Shown: positions 53,820-62,233 of the stretch, piece after piece | How the letters are laid out: each line of letters begins with the position of its first letter | How positions within the stretch are numbered: position 1 is the stretch's first letter | Assembly: GCA_003167365.1 (NCBI GenBank) | Contig: PMTM01000003.1 | Span: 97,645-161,644 of the forward strand | From: Spartobacteria bacterium | GTDB taxonomy: Bacteria > Verrucomicrobiota > Verrucomicrobiia > Chthoniobacterales > UBA10450 | Reading direction: 5' to 3' | DNA: 64,000 nt | Translations under genes and position numbers: made by a program | Notes under the pieces: model-generated | Databases searched by the model: none | What the model was told of the DNA's origin: nothing | What the model saw: only the letters and a program-made list of their open reading frames with translations

Positions 53820-54440
53820 ATGAACCCGTTCGGCGTCAGCGGCCGAATTCTATTGTCGATCTTGCTCTGCGTCGCATCCGGACAGTCGGCAGAGCAGCCA
53901 AAATCCCTCGATCTTGTTTATCGTTCACTTGACCTGAAATATTCCGCCCTGGGCTTGAAGGGCGACGCGCAGGACGTCGGCGGTAAAGGAGAAGGCACAG
54001 CGGGTGCGAGCAGCGTATTAAAGAGTGAGGTTGTCGATCTTAAGGCGGCCGGTGCGGAAATTAAGGAGAGCGCGACGGAAATTAAGATCAGCCTGCAAGG
54101 CGAGATTCTTTTCGATTTCGACAAATCAAATATTCGTCCAGCGGCGGAGCCGACGCTCGCGCAAGTAGCGGCAGTCATTCAAAAATATCCAAAGCCAAAT
54201 GTGTTGATCGAGGGTTACACCGACGGCAAAGGCTCGCCAGCATATAACCTGAAGCTTTCCGATCGTCGCGCTGCGGCGGTGAAAACTTGGTTGGCGGCTC
54301 ACGGGATTTCGGAGCGCGCCGTTGGCACCCACGGCTGGGGCGCGGCCAAACCTGTAGCGCCGAACACGCATCTCGATGGCTCGGACGATCCAGAGGGTCG
54401 TCAAAAAAATCGTCGGGTCGAGATTACCATAAAAAAATAA
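53820..54440 (+). CDS. OmpA-family peptidoglycan-binding protein
   Basis: After a signal peptide (ILLSILLCVASGQSAE) and a short linker, the C-terminal OmpA domain (about 95-206) shows ILFDFDKSNIRPAAEPTLAQVAAVI, VLIEGYTDGKGSPAYNLKLSDRRAAAVKTWL and RQKNRRVEITIKK. The Asp and Arg residues that bind diaminopimelate are present. No transmembrane barrel domain is present, so it is probably a periplasmic or lipoprotein-like anchor. The stop is followed by about 200 bases with no confident gene, only a 20-codon stub at 54456. Confidence 0.88.
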   Translation: MNPFGVSGRILLSILLCVASGQSAEQPKSLDLVYRSLDLKYSALGLKGDAQDVGGKGEGTAGASSVLKSEVVDLKAAGAEIKESATEIKISLQGEILFDFDKSNIRPAAEPTLAQVAAVIQKYPKPNVLIEGYTDGKGSPAYNLKLSDRRAAAVKTWLAAHGISERAVGTHGWGAAKPVAPNTHLDGSDDPEGRQKNRRVEITIKK

Positions 54441-54640
54441 ACCGCTTCGCTTAACATGAAACGCAATCTTATTGCATCTTTGCTTTTCGCGGGAGCCGAA
54501 AGCACGCCCGGATAATTGTCGTTGAAAGCTTTAGTCGGCGACGATTCTCAGCGCGGCTGAGCGTTACCGCGGAATCAAAGGTGATTAGTGTGTAGCTCGC
54601 AAATTCTTGAATCCAAAGCTGGTTTTGGCGCATCTAACTA

Positions 54641-55306
54641 ATGAAACCATTTTTTACCATGAAGAAGATTTACATCCCGCTTATTGCTATTGTTGCCCTT
54701 TTTGTTTCCGGTTGTCACTGGCCTGGCATTCGCGGCAACGGTCACGTTGTAACCGATCAACGACCGGTCACTGAGTTTTCAGATATCAAAGGTGACGGTG
54801 CATTTCGGATCGAATGGCACAGCGGCGCGCCTTCTCTCAGTATCACCACGGACGACAATCTTCTTCGCTACATCGACAATCGCATTGAAGGCAAAACGCT
54901 CCGGTTACACTCCCAAAATCAACTCTACCCGACTCAACACATCACAGTCCTTGTCACCAGCCCCACTCTCACGGGCGCATCTATGAGTGGCGCCGTGCGC
55001 TTGACCGCAACCCAGATCTCGTGCCCGAAGTTTTATCTGCAAACGGCCGGAGCGGCCCGAATCACCTTGGACGGGAAGGCCGATGAATTGCTCGCTGATA
55101 TGTCGGGAGCAGCCAAATTGATGGCCGAAGCATTGCACACCAAGACCGCGGATATTTCTTCAAGCGGCGCTGCCAAAGCTGAGGTTTATGCCAGCGAAGC
55201 GCTTCGGGTTTCGATCAGTGGCGCCGGCAAAGTTACCTACTACGGCCATCCGCAAAGGGTCGAACGTCACGTTAGCGGTGCAGGTTCGATCAATCCCGGT
55301 GACTAA
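54641..55306 (+). CDS. DUF2807 (GIN domain) lipoprotein
   Basis: A 221-residue protein: the signal peptide ends in a lipobox-like FVSGC (Cys about 25), followed by a beta-helical GIN domain with repeated GAA turns (LTGASMSGAVRLTA, LQTAGAARITLDG, LADMSGAAKLMAE, DISSSGAAKAEVY, VSISGAGKVTYYG). Proteins of this type are exported and thought to act in envelope adhesion or stress. The ATG at 54641 is used; the second one at 54659 (MKKIYIPLIAIVALF) gives the better signal. The 220 bases after it hold a palindrome and no gene. Confidence 0.85.
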   Translation: MKPFFTMKKIYIPLIAIVALFVSGCHWPGIRGNGHVVTDQRPVTEFSDIKGDGAFRIEWHSGAPSLSITTDDNLLRYIDNRIEGKTLRLHSQNQLYPTQHITVLVTSPTLTGASMSGAVRLTATQISCPKFYLQTAGAARITLDGKADELLADMSGAAKLMAEALHTKTADISSSGAAKAEVYASEALRVSISGAGKVTYYGHPQRVERHVSGAGSINPGD

Positions 55307-55459
55307 CTCTTTAACGGATGTTCTAGGGATTGGCGGCCGCGTTGACCCGGCGAGCGCCCGTTGCCCTATCCGGAGCGGCAGCCGACTGACGGCATGAAAC
55401 TTGGATGCCGCAGCGCCGGCGGAAAATGCCCGCACCGGTAATTGCGAGAACGCGCATGT

Positions 55460-55525
55460 TGTAGAGGCGCGTGTCCTCACGCGCAAACGCTGATATGCCT
55501 GCGGCTGAGGACAGCCGCCGCTACA
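55460..55525. repeat. dispersed palindrome pair, TGTAGAGGCGCG...GCCGCCGCTACA
   Basis: Two tandem hairpins: GAGGCGCGTGTCCTCACGCGC and GCGGCTGAGGACAGCCGC, flanked by TGTAGA and CTACA. The right half is repeated at 46991-47027. It lies directly after the stop of the M2 peptidase gene (minus strand), so it may end its transcript. Confidence 0.8.
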
Positions 55526-55529
55526 CCAA

Positions 55530-57311
55530 TTACTCCCAGCCGATCTGGCGGCCTTTGTTTTGCTCTTCCAGCCACGATTGCAGCGGCTTGAAGTATTCGG
55601 CCATCGCGCGCGTGGAAATGTCCTCGCCAGTCGCTTCTTTCAAAACTTTTCGCCAATCTTCCGTGTCGCCTTTTTTCAGAATGTTATTCAGCCACGCGCC
55701 AACTTCTTTGTTGTCGGCGTAATTACACGATTGCGGCGGCTGATGCAGAATTTTGCGCGCGATGTAATCGTGCAATTGAAACTTAAACACGGTCGCGAAC
55801 GCGTAATTATAATAGTAGGCCGGATTGTCGTTGATGTGGGTCTTGGTCGCGGCATCGCAAAACTCTTCGCCGCGCGGCGACGGCGGTTCGATGCCTTGCA
55901 TTTCGCTGACGTATTTCCACCAGCGCGCGTTCCATTGATCGGCCGGAAGATTGTGCGCGTAGATGTCCGCTTCCCAATGTGGCATCGTGCCGCAGGAGAA
56001 AAAGATGAACGGAATCGAACGCGCGAGTGCGTCGTCCAGGAGAAACGCGGTCTTGTCTGCTTTGAAATCGGCCGGCAAGACGTTGCGCGATTGCAGATAC
56101 GGGACCTGACTCGACGCCAGCGCGATTAATTCGCCGATGCCTTCGTGAAATCCGGGCGCGGCGCCGGTGCGCAACAAGTAAGGAACTTCCGGACGCGTAT
56201 AAGCTTTGAAGTAATAACCGTGACCAAGCTCGTGGTGCGCGGTGAAAAACCATTTCGCATTCGGCTCGATGCTTTGCAGCGAACGGATGTCGTTTTCAAG
56301 ATCGATGTGCCAACAGGAGGCGTGCGTGTTTTTCTTCCGCTTCGAATCCGGCGGCAACGGATAGAGATCGGATCTTTCCCAAAAAGTTTTCGGCAACGGC
56401 GAAAACCCGAGCCCGGTGTAAAACTGCTCGGCTGTCTTGATGATCCATTCGGGCTTACGGTCCTCGAAATACTTGTCGATGTTGGCCGCATCGACCAGTC
56501 CGTCCCATTCCTGACTCCAACGATTGTTGATCCAGTGCGCCGGAATCTTCTTCGGCACCGGCTGATGATATTTTTCCGCCAGCTTGTATTTCGCCCAAGT
56601 GTGCAGTTGCAGATAAAGCGGCCGCACTGTCGTCATCCAATCGTCGAGCATCTTCAGCATCTCGTCGGTGGTCATCCCGTAAGACGCGACCTCGAGTGAG
56701 AAATAATCGGGATACTTCATCTCTTTGGCCACGCCGTTACGCAGATCGCGCAGCACCACCAGATTCGGTTTGAGCGCCGGCCCGGATTCTTTCGACGCTT
56801 CCCAAACGGCTTTGCGCTCGTTCAGGTCGGTGCTCTTCTCCAGTTTATTATCGATATCGTTCGCCGTGATTTTCTGCCCGTTCAGCTTGAACTCGAAACT
56901 GTTCAGGATCGATGCCTGCTTCGTTTCAGCTTCAACACGCTTGTTGACCAAATCCGGATTCGTCATCGGACCCTCGGCCGCATTCAAGAGAAGCTGCTTC
57001 AATTGCCGGACCGAAATTTCATTCAACTCCCTCTGATGCGTGAGCAGATCGCGCGCTTCGTTGATGATCGCCGGATTGCCATTGAACGCGGCGTACGCTT
57101 TCCCGGTCGCTTCCGCGGCCGCATCATGCGCATCGGTCACGTCCGTGACGGAAAGCCATTGCGCCTCGCTGTTCACCCGATAAAGCGCCTGATAACCCGC
57201 ATTGGCAAGTTTCAAGAAGCGATCCGCGCGCTCCTGAATAGGCGAGGCGGCGAACGCGAGGGAAGTTATGAAAACAAAAGTGATGACAACGAGAAGAGTC
57301 GAGCGGTGCAT
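55530..57311 (-). CDS. M2-family peptidyl-dipeptidase (ACE-like)
   Basis: A 593-residue secreted zinc peptidase. After a signal peptide (STLLVVITFVFITSLAFAA), the helical N-part is followed by the zinc site HHELGH (His360, His364) and the third ligand Glu390 in GAAPGFHEGIGE. ACE-family surroundings are present, including SCWHIDLENDIRS, KWFFTAHHELGHGYYFKAYTRPEVPYLLRTG and IPFIFFSCGTMPHWEADIYAHNL. It would release dipeptides from the C-terminus of peptides in the periplasm. Length matches single-domain bacterial ACE homologues. Confidence 0.93.
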   Translation of the reverse strand: MHRSTLLVVITFVFITSLAFAASPIQERADRFLKLANAGYQALYRVNSEAQWLSVTDVTDAHDAAAEATGKAYAAFNGNPAIINEARDLLTHQRELNEISVRQLKQLLLNAAEGPMTNPDLVNKRVEAETKQASILNSFEFKLNGQKITANDIDNKLEKSTDLNERKAVWEASKESGPALKPNLVVLRDLRNGVAKEMKYPDYFSLEVASYGMTTDEMLKMLDDWMTTVRPLYLQLHTWAKYKLAEKYHQPVPKKIPAHWINNRWSQEWDGLVDAANIDKYFEDRKPEWIIKTAEQFYTGLGFSPLPKTFWERSDLYPLPPDSKRKKNTHASCWHIDLENDIRSLQSIEPNAKWFFTAHHELGHGYYFKAYTRPEVPYLLRTGAAPGFHEGIGELIALASSQVPYLQSRNVLPADFKADKTAFLLDDALARSIPFIFFSCGTMPHWEADIYAHNLPADQWNARWWKYVSEMQGIEPPSPRGEEFCDAATKTHINDNPAYYYNYAFATVFKFQLHDYIARKILHQPPQSCNYADNKEVGAWLNNILKKGDTEDWRKVLKEATGEDISTRAMAEYFKPLQSWLEEQNKGRQIGWE

Positions 57312-57411
57312 GCGCCAAAATAATCGGAAGACGTAGGGATTGTGAAGCGCTTTTATGCTTTCACGCCGACATCGAGATCACGTAGGATAAGATCGGGAAT
57401 TATCCACAACC

Positions 57412-57792
57412 ATGAGCGAAAACACACTTTGCTGGACTGATATTCCGGTCACAAATCTCGATCGCGCGACCAAGTTCTATTCGGCGGTGCTGGGGAAAGA
57501 AGTACCCAAGATGTCGGAAGGCGGATTCGAATACGGATTACTGCCGCACGAAGAGCAGAATGCGTCCGGTTGTCTGTGCGTGAGCAGCGACAGCGCAGGC
57601 GCTGAAAACAAACCGTCGCAAAGCGGGCCGCTTATTTATCTGTCGGTGGAGGGACGTCTCGATGACGCGGTCAAAGCAGTGCGCGCCAATGGCGGCAAAG
57701 TTTTACAAGAAAGACAGCAGATCGGCCCGCACGGTTTTCGCGCCGTGATTGTCGATTCGGAAGGCAACCGCATCGCGCTACATTCGAGTTAG
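57412..57792 (+). CDS. VOC (glyoxalase/bleomycin-resistance) superfamily protein
   Basis: A 126-residue protein with the two-beta-alpha-beta-unit pattern: LCWTDIPVTNLDRATKFYSAVLGKEVPKM, PLIYLSVEGRLDDAVKAVRANGGKVLQERQQIGPHGFRAVIVDSEGNRIALHSS. The typical metal Glu near the end is replaced by a less clear site, so ligand and activity are open. It is a single gene, divergent from the M2 peptidase. Confidence 0.85.
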   Translation: MSENTLCWTDIPVTNLDRATKFYSAVLGKEVPKMSEGGFEYGLLPHEEQNASGCLCVSSDSAGAENKPSQSGPLIYLSVEGRLDDAVKAVRANGGKVLQERQQIGPHGFRAVIVDSEGNRIALHSS

Positions 57793-57809
57793 GATCGACA
57801 ATCGATTGG

Positions 57810-57872
57810 TGTAATGCCGGCTGTCTCAGCCGCAAACTAAAATCCTGCGCTCGCCGCGGCGAGCCTCTACAC
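57810..57872. repeat. dispersed palindrome pair, TGTAATGCCGGCTG...GAGCCTCTACAC
   Basis: GCCGGCTGTCTCAGCCGC and TGCGCTCGCCGCGGCGAGCC are two short hairpins in tandem with TGTAA/CTACA ends. It lies between the VOC and MFS genes and belongs to the same family as 55460 and 59679. Confidence 0.75.
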
Positions 57873-57928
57873 AGCTGCGACGGATGTGGATTGTATATTG
57901 AAGCTCGCCGTCGCATTCTTGTCGGCGC

Positions 57929-59209
57929 ATGCAGACGCCGAATGAAGTTCAAAACGGCGAGCGCGATCCGCGCTGGATAGCGCGCGTCGCCGATTTTTTC
58001 GGTCTAAAACGCAATCTCGTTGTTCTGCTCATCGCCATCTTTGTCATCGGCGCGGGCGAAGAATTATGGATGCGCTTCGTGCCGAAATATCTGCAAGTGC
58101 TCGGGGCGACGGTGTTGATGATCGGTCTTTACGATGCGTTGCGCACGTTGCTCGGCGCGATTTACGCATATCCCGGCGGAGTCCTGGTCGATCTTTGGGG
58201 ACATCGTCGCGCGTTCATTACCTTCAACTTTTTTTCCATCGCCGGATATTCGCTCGTCCTCCTCATTCCGCATTGGGGCGCCGTCATCGCCGGAATGTTT
58301 TTGTTCCTTTCCTGGACCTGCTTTTCGCTGCCTGCGACATTTTCGCTCGTGGGCGAAACGCTCGCGGCCAATCGCTACGCGATGGGGATCGGCATCCAAA
58401 TGGTCATCCGGCGGGTGCCGATCATGGTCGCGCCAATCGTCGGCGGAATTTTAATCGATCGCTTCGGAGTCATTCCCGGCGTGCGCTTGGGATTGACCAT
58501 GTCGATCTTGCTTTCCACCGCCACGATTTTTGTGCAGCGCGAGTTGCGCGATGAGCCAAAGGAAAAAACCGTTGTGGCGGACCGCTGGAAATTTTGGCGC
58601 AGCCTCCGGGAATTCAACGCACCTATGCGGCGTTTGCTCCTGAGCGATATCCTGATTCGCTTTTGCGAGCGCATTCCGTACGCGTGGGCGGTGATTTTCG
58701 CGATGGATTACATCGGCATGAACGGGAGACAAGTCGGCTTGCTCACGATGATCGAGGTGTTGGTTGCGTCTCTTTGCATTATCCCGGCTTCGCATTTTGC
58801 CGACAAATACCGGCGCGAGCCGTTTGTCATCGTAACATTTCTCATGTTCACGCTTTTTCCGATCAGTCTGCTCGTTTCCCGCAATTTCAATATGCTCGCG
58901 CTCGCCTTTGCCATTCGCGGATTAAAGGAATTCGGCGATACGTCGCGCAAAGCGCTGATCATTAGTTACAGCGAACCGGAACGGAGAGGGCAAATGGTGG
59001 GCGCATATTATTTGATGCGCGATTTGATCGTGAGCACAGCCGCTCTGCTCGGCGCGTATCTTTGGAAACTCGGTCCGCGGCTCAATTTTCTCGGTGCGGC
59101 CGCGTTCGGCGTGGCCGGGACCATCTTGTATTTTCGCAGCACCCGGCAAATGCGGGAGGCGGCGCCGCCGATGGTCCTTTTCTCCGGGCCTCGGAGACCT
59201 CCCAACTAA
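57929..59209 (+). CDS. major facilitator superfamily transporter
   Basis: A 426-residue protein with about 12 membrane segments: LVVLLIAIFVIGAGEELWMRFVPKYLQVLGATVLMIGLYDALRTLLGAIYAYPGGVLVDLWGHRRAFITFNFFSIAGYSLVLLI (motif A-like GVLVDLWGHRRA), VLVASLCIIPASHFADKYRREPFVIVTFLMFTLFP, and a final pair of helices. The substrate cannot be read. The ATG at 57929 follows the repeat by 56 bases. It is followed by a copy of the long TTTAACCACGGATTACCC repeat. Confidence 0.88.
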   Translation: MQTPNEVQNGERDPRWIARVADFFGLKRNLVVLLIAIFVIGAGEELWMRFVPKYLQVLGATVLMIGLYDALRTLLGAIYAYPGGVLVDLWGHRRAFITFNFFSIAGYSLVLLIPHWGAVIAGMFLFLSWTCFSLPATFSLVGETLAANRYAMGIGIQMVIRRVPIMVAPIVGGILIDRFGVIPGVRLGLTMSILLSTATIFVQRELRDEPKEKTVVADRWKFWRSLREFNAPMRRLLLSDILIRFCERIPYAWAVIFAMDYIGMNGRQVGLLTMIEVLVASLCIIPASHFADKYRREPFVIVTFLMFTLFPISLLVSRNFNMLALAFAIRGLKEFGDTSRKALIISYSEPERRGQMVGAYYLMRDLIVSTAALLGAYLWKLGPRLNFLGAAAFGVAGTILYFRSTRQMREAAPPMVLFSGPRRPPN

Positions 59210-59213
59210 TTTT

Positions 59214-59314
59214 TAACCACGGATTACCCGCCACGGCGGGCAGGCAGCGGATAACACGGATAAGAATTCGAATTAATAATTGACCAATTCGCGACATCCG
59301 GGTAATCCGCGGTT
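59214..59314. repeat. AACCACGGATTACCC...GGTAATCCGCGGTT dispersed repeat, copy 1
   Basis: Inverted ends TAACCACGGATTACCC and GGGTAATCCGCGGTT. The left 57 bases are nearly identical (one clear mismatch) to the left end of the copy at 62234. It fills the gap between the MFS and DUF423 genes. Confidence 0.85.
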
Positions 59315-59320
59315 CCTAGA

Positions 59321-59677
59321 ATGACATCGACTCTCCTTTTCCGAATCGCGGCGGCTCTCTGCTTTCTCGCGGTCGCGCTCGGCGCGTTCGGCGCGCACGC
59401 GCTAAGATCGACCATCGAAGGTCACGGCTTGCTCGATGCCTGGAACAAAGCGGTGCTCTACCATTTCGTTCATGCGATCGCGCTTTTCGCGCTCGCTCTT
59501 TTTGGCACGGTGAATCGCGGCGCGTGGCTTCTTCTGTTCGCTGGAATCATTTTGTTCAGCGGGAGTTTGTACGTGATGGCGTTGACAAATGTGCGCTGGC
59601 TCGGCGCAATCACGCCGCTGGGCGGGCTTTGTTTTTTGGCCGGCTGGGCCTGGCTGATAATCGCGCCGCCACGATAA
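59321..59677 (+). CDS. DUF423 membrane protein (YgdD-like)
   Basis: A 118-residue protein of four membrane segments with the family signature: LFRIAALCFLAVALGAFGAHALRSTIEGHGLLDAWNKAVLYHFVHAIALFALALFG and LFAGIILFSGSLYVMALTNVRWLGAITPLGGLCFLAGWAWLII. The function of the family is unknown. The ATG lies 6 bases after the preceding repeat. Confidence 0.93.
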   Translation: MTSTLLFRIAAALCFLAVALGAFGAHALRSTIEGHGLLDAWNKAVLYHFVHAIALFALALFGTVNRGAWLLLFAGIILFSGSLYVMALTNVRWLGAITPLGGLCFLAGWAWLIIAPPR

Positions 59678-59678
59678 G

Positions 59679-59722
59679 GTGGAGGCGCTCGCCCTCCAGC
59701 GGCTGAGACAGCCGCCTCTACA
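59679..59722. repeat. dispersed palindrome GTGGAGGCGCTCG...GCCGCCTCTAC
   Basis: TGGAGGCGCTCGCCCTCCA and GCGGCTGAGACAGCCGC are tandem hairpins with GTGGAG/CTCTAC ends, related to 57810 and 60630. It starts right after the DUF423 stop and lies upstream of a likely promoter. Confidence 0.8.
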
Positions 59723-59730
59723 TTGCCGCC

Positions 59731-59760
59731 TTTCACAGGCGACAGATTGCGGTATATAAT
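59731..59760 (+). promoter_or_regulatory. probable sigma70-type promoter
   Basis: TTTCAC at 59731 and a consensus TATAAT at 59755, separated by 18 bases, precede the cyclic-nucleotide-binding gene at 59814. The -35 box matches the consensus only moderately, so confidence rests mainly on the perfect -10. Confidence 0.4.
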
Positions 59761-59767
59761 CGAGCCG

Positions 59768-59824
59768 ATGTCCAAATTCGGTCCAATCGCCGGCGGAAAA
59801 ATTCGAAAACAGTATGGAGATTGA
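59768..59824 (+). CDS. possible 18-residue upstream ORF coupled to the next gene
   Basis: The frame from ATG 59768 reads MSKFGPIAGGKIRKQYGD and stops at 59822-59824, overlapping the start of the next gene (59814) by 11 bases in another frame. The next gene has only a weak ribosome-binding site, so termination of this short frame could feed it ribosomes. Chance occurrence is quite possible. Confidence 0.3.
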   Translation: MSKFGPIAGGKIRKQYGD

Positions 59825-60626
59825 AGCGCTCCGCGCGGTCCCGTTATTCTCGTCGCTCGACCGAAAGGCGGCGAAGGAGTTGTCCGCGTTCCTGTCGATC
59901 CACGACTACGAACGTTCGTCCTTCGTTTTCCGTAACCGCGATCCGGGCGACGCGATGTACTTGATTGACCTCGGGAAAATACGCATCAGTATCGCGGACG
60001 CGGATGATCACGTGGTAATTCTGGCCGAGCTCGGGCCGGGAGATTTCTTCGGCGAGATGGCAATGCTCGATGGCCACGGACGCTCGGCCGACGCGACCGT
60101 GATCGAGGATGCGCGCCTGGCAAAACTGACCCGGGAAGATTTTCTGTCGTTTGTCGATAGCGACCCGCGGATTGCGCTCGAGATGCTTACGGCGGTGACG
60201 CGCCGGCTACGACGCACGGACGATCTCCTGCGGCACCGCATCTCGCGGAACGTGAACGAGGAGGAAGCTGCCCGGCTTACGATGGCAGATCGCGCGGCCG
60301 ATAAAATGGCGGAATTCGGGGGCAGCTGGAAATTCATCGGGTTTTCGATTGGATTTTTCTTTTCCTGGGTAGCGCTCAACACCTGGCTACTTCTCGACAA
60401 GGGATTCGATCCTTACCCTTACGTGCTCTTGAATCTTGTCCTGGGAATGATCGTCGGGCTCCAGGCGCCGATCATCATCATGTCGCAAAATCGGCAGGCC
60501 GATAAAGACCGTCTGCGCGCAAACCTGGATTATCAGTTGAATCTCAAGAACGAGCTCTTGCTGAGCGACATCATTCATCGGCTGGACGACCTGGCCAAGA
60601 AGAAGCCGCCAGAACAGGCTCCGTAG
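59814..60626 (+). CDS. cyclic nucleotide-binding domain + DUF1003 membrane protein
   Basis: A 270-residue protein. The N-terminal cNMP domain (about 10-125) shows FRNRDPGDAMYLIDLGKIRISI, LGPGDFFGEMAMLDGHGRSADATV (the phosphate-binding cassette with Arg) and ARLAKLTREDFLSFV. A DUF1003 region follows with two membrane segments (WKFIGFSIGFFFSWVALNTWLLLDKGFDPYPYVLLNLVLGMIVGLQAPIIIMSQNRQADKDRLRANLDYQLNLKNE). It is probably a membrane response unit to cAMP or another nucleotide; the function is unknown. The next gene is another cNMP protein, 69 bases on. Confidence 0.88.
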   Translation: MEIEALRAVPLFSSLDRKAAKELSAFLSIHDYERSSFVFRNRDPGDAMYLIDLGKIRISIADADDHVVILAELGPGDFFGEMAMLDGHGRSADATVIEDARLAKLTREDFLSFVDSDPRIALEMLTAVTRRLRRTDDLLRHRISRNVNEEEAARLTMADRAADKMAEFGGSWKFIGFSIGFFFSWVALNTWLLLDKGFDPYPYVLLNLVLGMIVGLQAPIIIMSQNRQADKDRLRANLDYQLNLKNELLLSDIIHRLDDLAKKKPPEQAP

Positions 60627-60629
60627 AAA

Positions 60630-60663
60630 GGTGGCGGCGCTCGCCGCGGCGAGCGCCACTACA
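60630..60663. repeat. dispersed palindrome GTGGCGGCGCTCGCCGCGGCGAGCGCCACTAC
   Basis: A perfect-looking hairpin of the same family as 59679-59722, directly after the stop of the cNMP-DUF1003 gene and 33 bases before the MscS gene start. Confidence 0.8.
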
Positions 60664-60695
60664 TCGTAAACTTGTCGCAAAGCTTGCCTGTTAGT

Positions 60696-62216
60696 ATGGT
60701 CGAAACGCCGATGTTCACCACTTTGCTCGAAACGCAGCGGGACGCTGTCACCATAGTTGTCTTCATCGGGACATTTTTTGTCGCCCTGACCATCGGGCGA
60801 TTGTTGAAACGCCGGGCCGGAGTGCGATTCGGCGTTCTCTATCAGCTTTTCTGTCTGGCGCTCGCATTCTATTCGGCCCTCACCGTTTACGGAGTGCGCG
60901 CGGATTGGAGAAATCATATCGGCGCAGCGGCCGCGCTTTTGAGTACAGCGGCCGTGGTCGCGCTGGTTAATCGATACGTTTGGGACCTTTACTTTGAGAA
61001 AAGAAGGCAGATTCCAATTCCACATTTTCTCCGCGAAGTCGTCGCGCTCTTAATTTTTCTCATCGCGCTCCTGGTCGTATTGAGCATGGGATATCACGCG
61101 GAGCGGCAGCTCAAAGGATTGCTCGCTGGCTCCGGTATCGCCGCGATCATTCTCGGATTCGCCGGGCAGAACCTATTCGGCGGAATCATCGCCGGGATGT
61201 CGTTGCAAATTAACCGGCCCTACAAGGTAGGCGATTGGTTGCAAGTGGGTGAACGCTTCGCCGAAGTCATGGAGATCAATTGGCGCTCGACCCGGCTGCG
61301 GACGAACGACGCCATTTATCTCGATATTCCGAACAACGAGATCGTCCGCCAAACGATCATCAACCTTCATTACCCGACTGAGGTCCACGCCGTGCGCATT
61401 CGAGTGGGCGTTGATTACAACGTGGCGCCCAACCGCGTGAAAGATGCGCTTTTTCGCGCAGCTTCGAGTGCAAATGGAGTCCTGCCTAATCCGCCGGTAA
61501 GAGTTTTCCTGGTCGCCTTCGCGGATTACGCCATCACCTACGAGATTAAGTTCTACATGGGAAACCACGCCCGAATCAACGAAATCAACGATGCCGTTCG
61601 CACCAACGTCTGGTACGAACTCAAACGGCAACGGATCACGATCCCCTTCCCCATTCAGACTTTGCATTTAGAGCGCCACTCCGCCCGGCCAGCCCACGAA
61701 GGTCACGAGGAGGCGCAGGAAATTTTGCGCGGCGAGCCGCTCTTCGAATGTCTGACTGATGCGCAGCTGGGAAATTTGGTGAAAGAATCGCACCTCAATC
61801 ATTTCGGCCGGGGCGAGCGCGTGATCGACGAGGGCGCGGAAGGAGATTCCATGTTCATTCTCCTACGCGGCATAGCCCATGTTTCCGTTTCGAAAAACGG
61901 GACAAGAATTCAGGTCGCCACTTTGAATTCGGGAGATTGCTTCGGCGAAATGTCGTTGCTAACCGGCGAGAAGCGGAGCGCGACCGTGAGTGTAGATGGC
62001 GATTGTTACGTCATGGAAATTCACAAACCGGTTATGGCGGAAGTGATTAGCCAATCGCCGGATTGCCTGCAACGGCTGAGTGAGATTCTGGCGCGACGCA
62101 AAATGGAAACTGAAGACGCGCTCAAAGGCACAGAAAGCCCCGACGATCATGCGGCGAAGGAAAAAGAATATCGCGCTACGTTTCTGAAACGGTTGCAGAC
62201 ATTCTTCTCGCTCTGA
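60696..62216 (+). CDS. MscS-family channel with C-terminal cyclic nucleotide-binding domain
   Basis: About 506 residues. Three or more membrane segments (VTIVVFIGTFFVALTIGRLL, GVLYQLFCLALAFYSALTVYG, VVALLIFLIALLVVLSMGYH) lead into the MscS pore and beta domain: AGSGIAAIILGFAGQNLFGGIIAGMSLQINRPYKVGDWLQVGERFAEVMEINWRSTRLRTND and YLDIPNNEIVRQTIINLHYP. The C-terminal cNMP domain (about 360-475) has DEGAEGDSMFILLRGIAHVSV and GDCFGEMSLLTGEKRSATVSV. This is the layout of bacterial cyclic-nucleotide-gated MscS-like channels. The ATG at 60696 is preferred over a TTG at 60672. Confidence 0.9.
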   Translation: MVETPMFTTLLETQRDAVTIVVFIGTFFVALTIGRLLKRRAGVRFGVLYQLFCLALAFYSALTVYGVRADWRNHIGAAAALLSTAAVVALVNRYVWDLYFEKRRQIPIPHFLREVVALLIFLIALLVVLSMGYHAERQLKGLLAGSGIAAIILGFAGQNLFGGIIAGMSLQINRPYKVGDWLQVGERFAEVMEINWRSTRLRTNDAIYLDIPNNEIVRQTIINLHYPTEVHAVRIRVGVDYNVAPNRVKDALFRAASSANGVLPNPPVRVFLVAFADYAITYEIKFYMGNHARINEINDAVRTNVWYELKRQRITIPFPIQTLHLERHSARPAHEGHEEAQEILRGEPLFECLTDAQLGNLVKESHLNHFGRGERVIDEGAEGDSMFILLRGIAHVSVSKNGTRIQVATLNSGDCFGEMSLLTGEKRSATVSVDGDCYVMEIHKPVMAEVISQSPDCLQRLSEILARRKMETEDALKGTESPDDHAAKEKEYRATFLKRLQTFFSL

Positions 62217-62233
62217 CGCCGCCAAAGAATTTT

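Noticed and set aside
54456-54515. ATG-initiated 19-residue frame MKRNLIASLLFAGAESTPG after the OmpA gene
   Set aside because: It looks like a truncated signal peptide, but without a body, a terminator or clear homology it is only a stub and is not called as a gene.
55160-55486. Minus-strand frame of 108 codons opposite the DUF2807 gene
   Set aside because: It is a shadow of the DUF2807 gene with Ala/Arg-rich antisense composition and no signal or domain.
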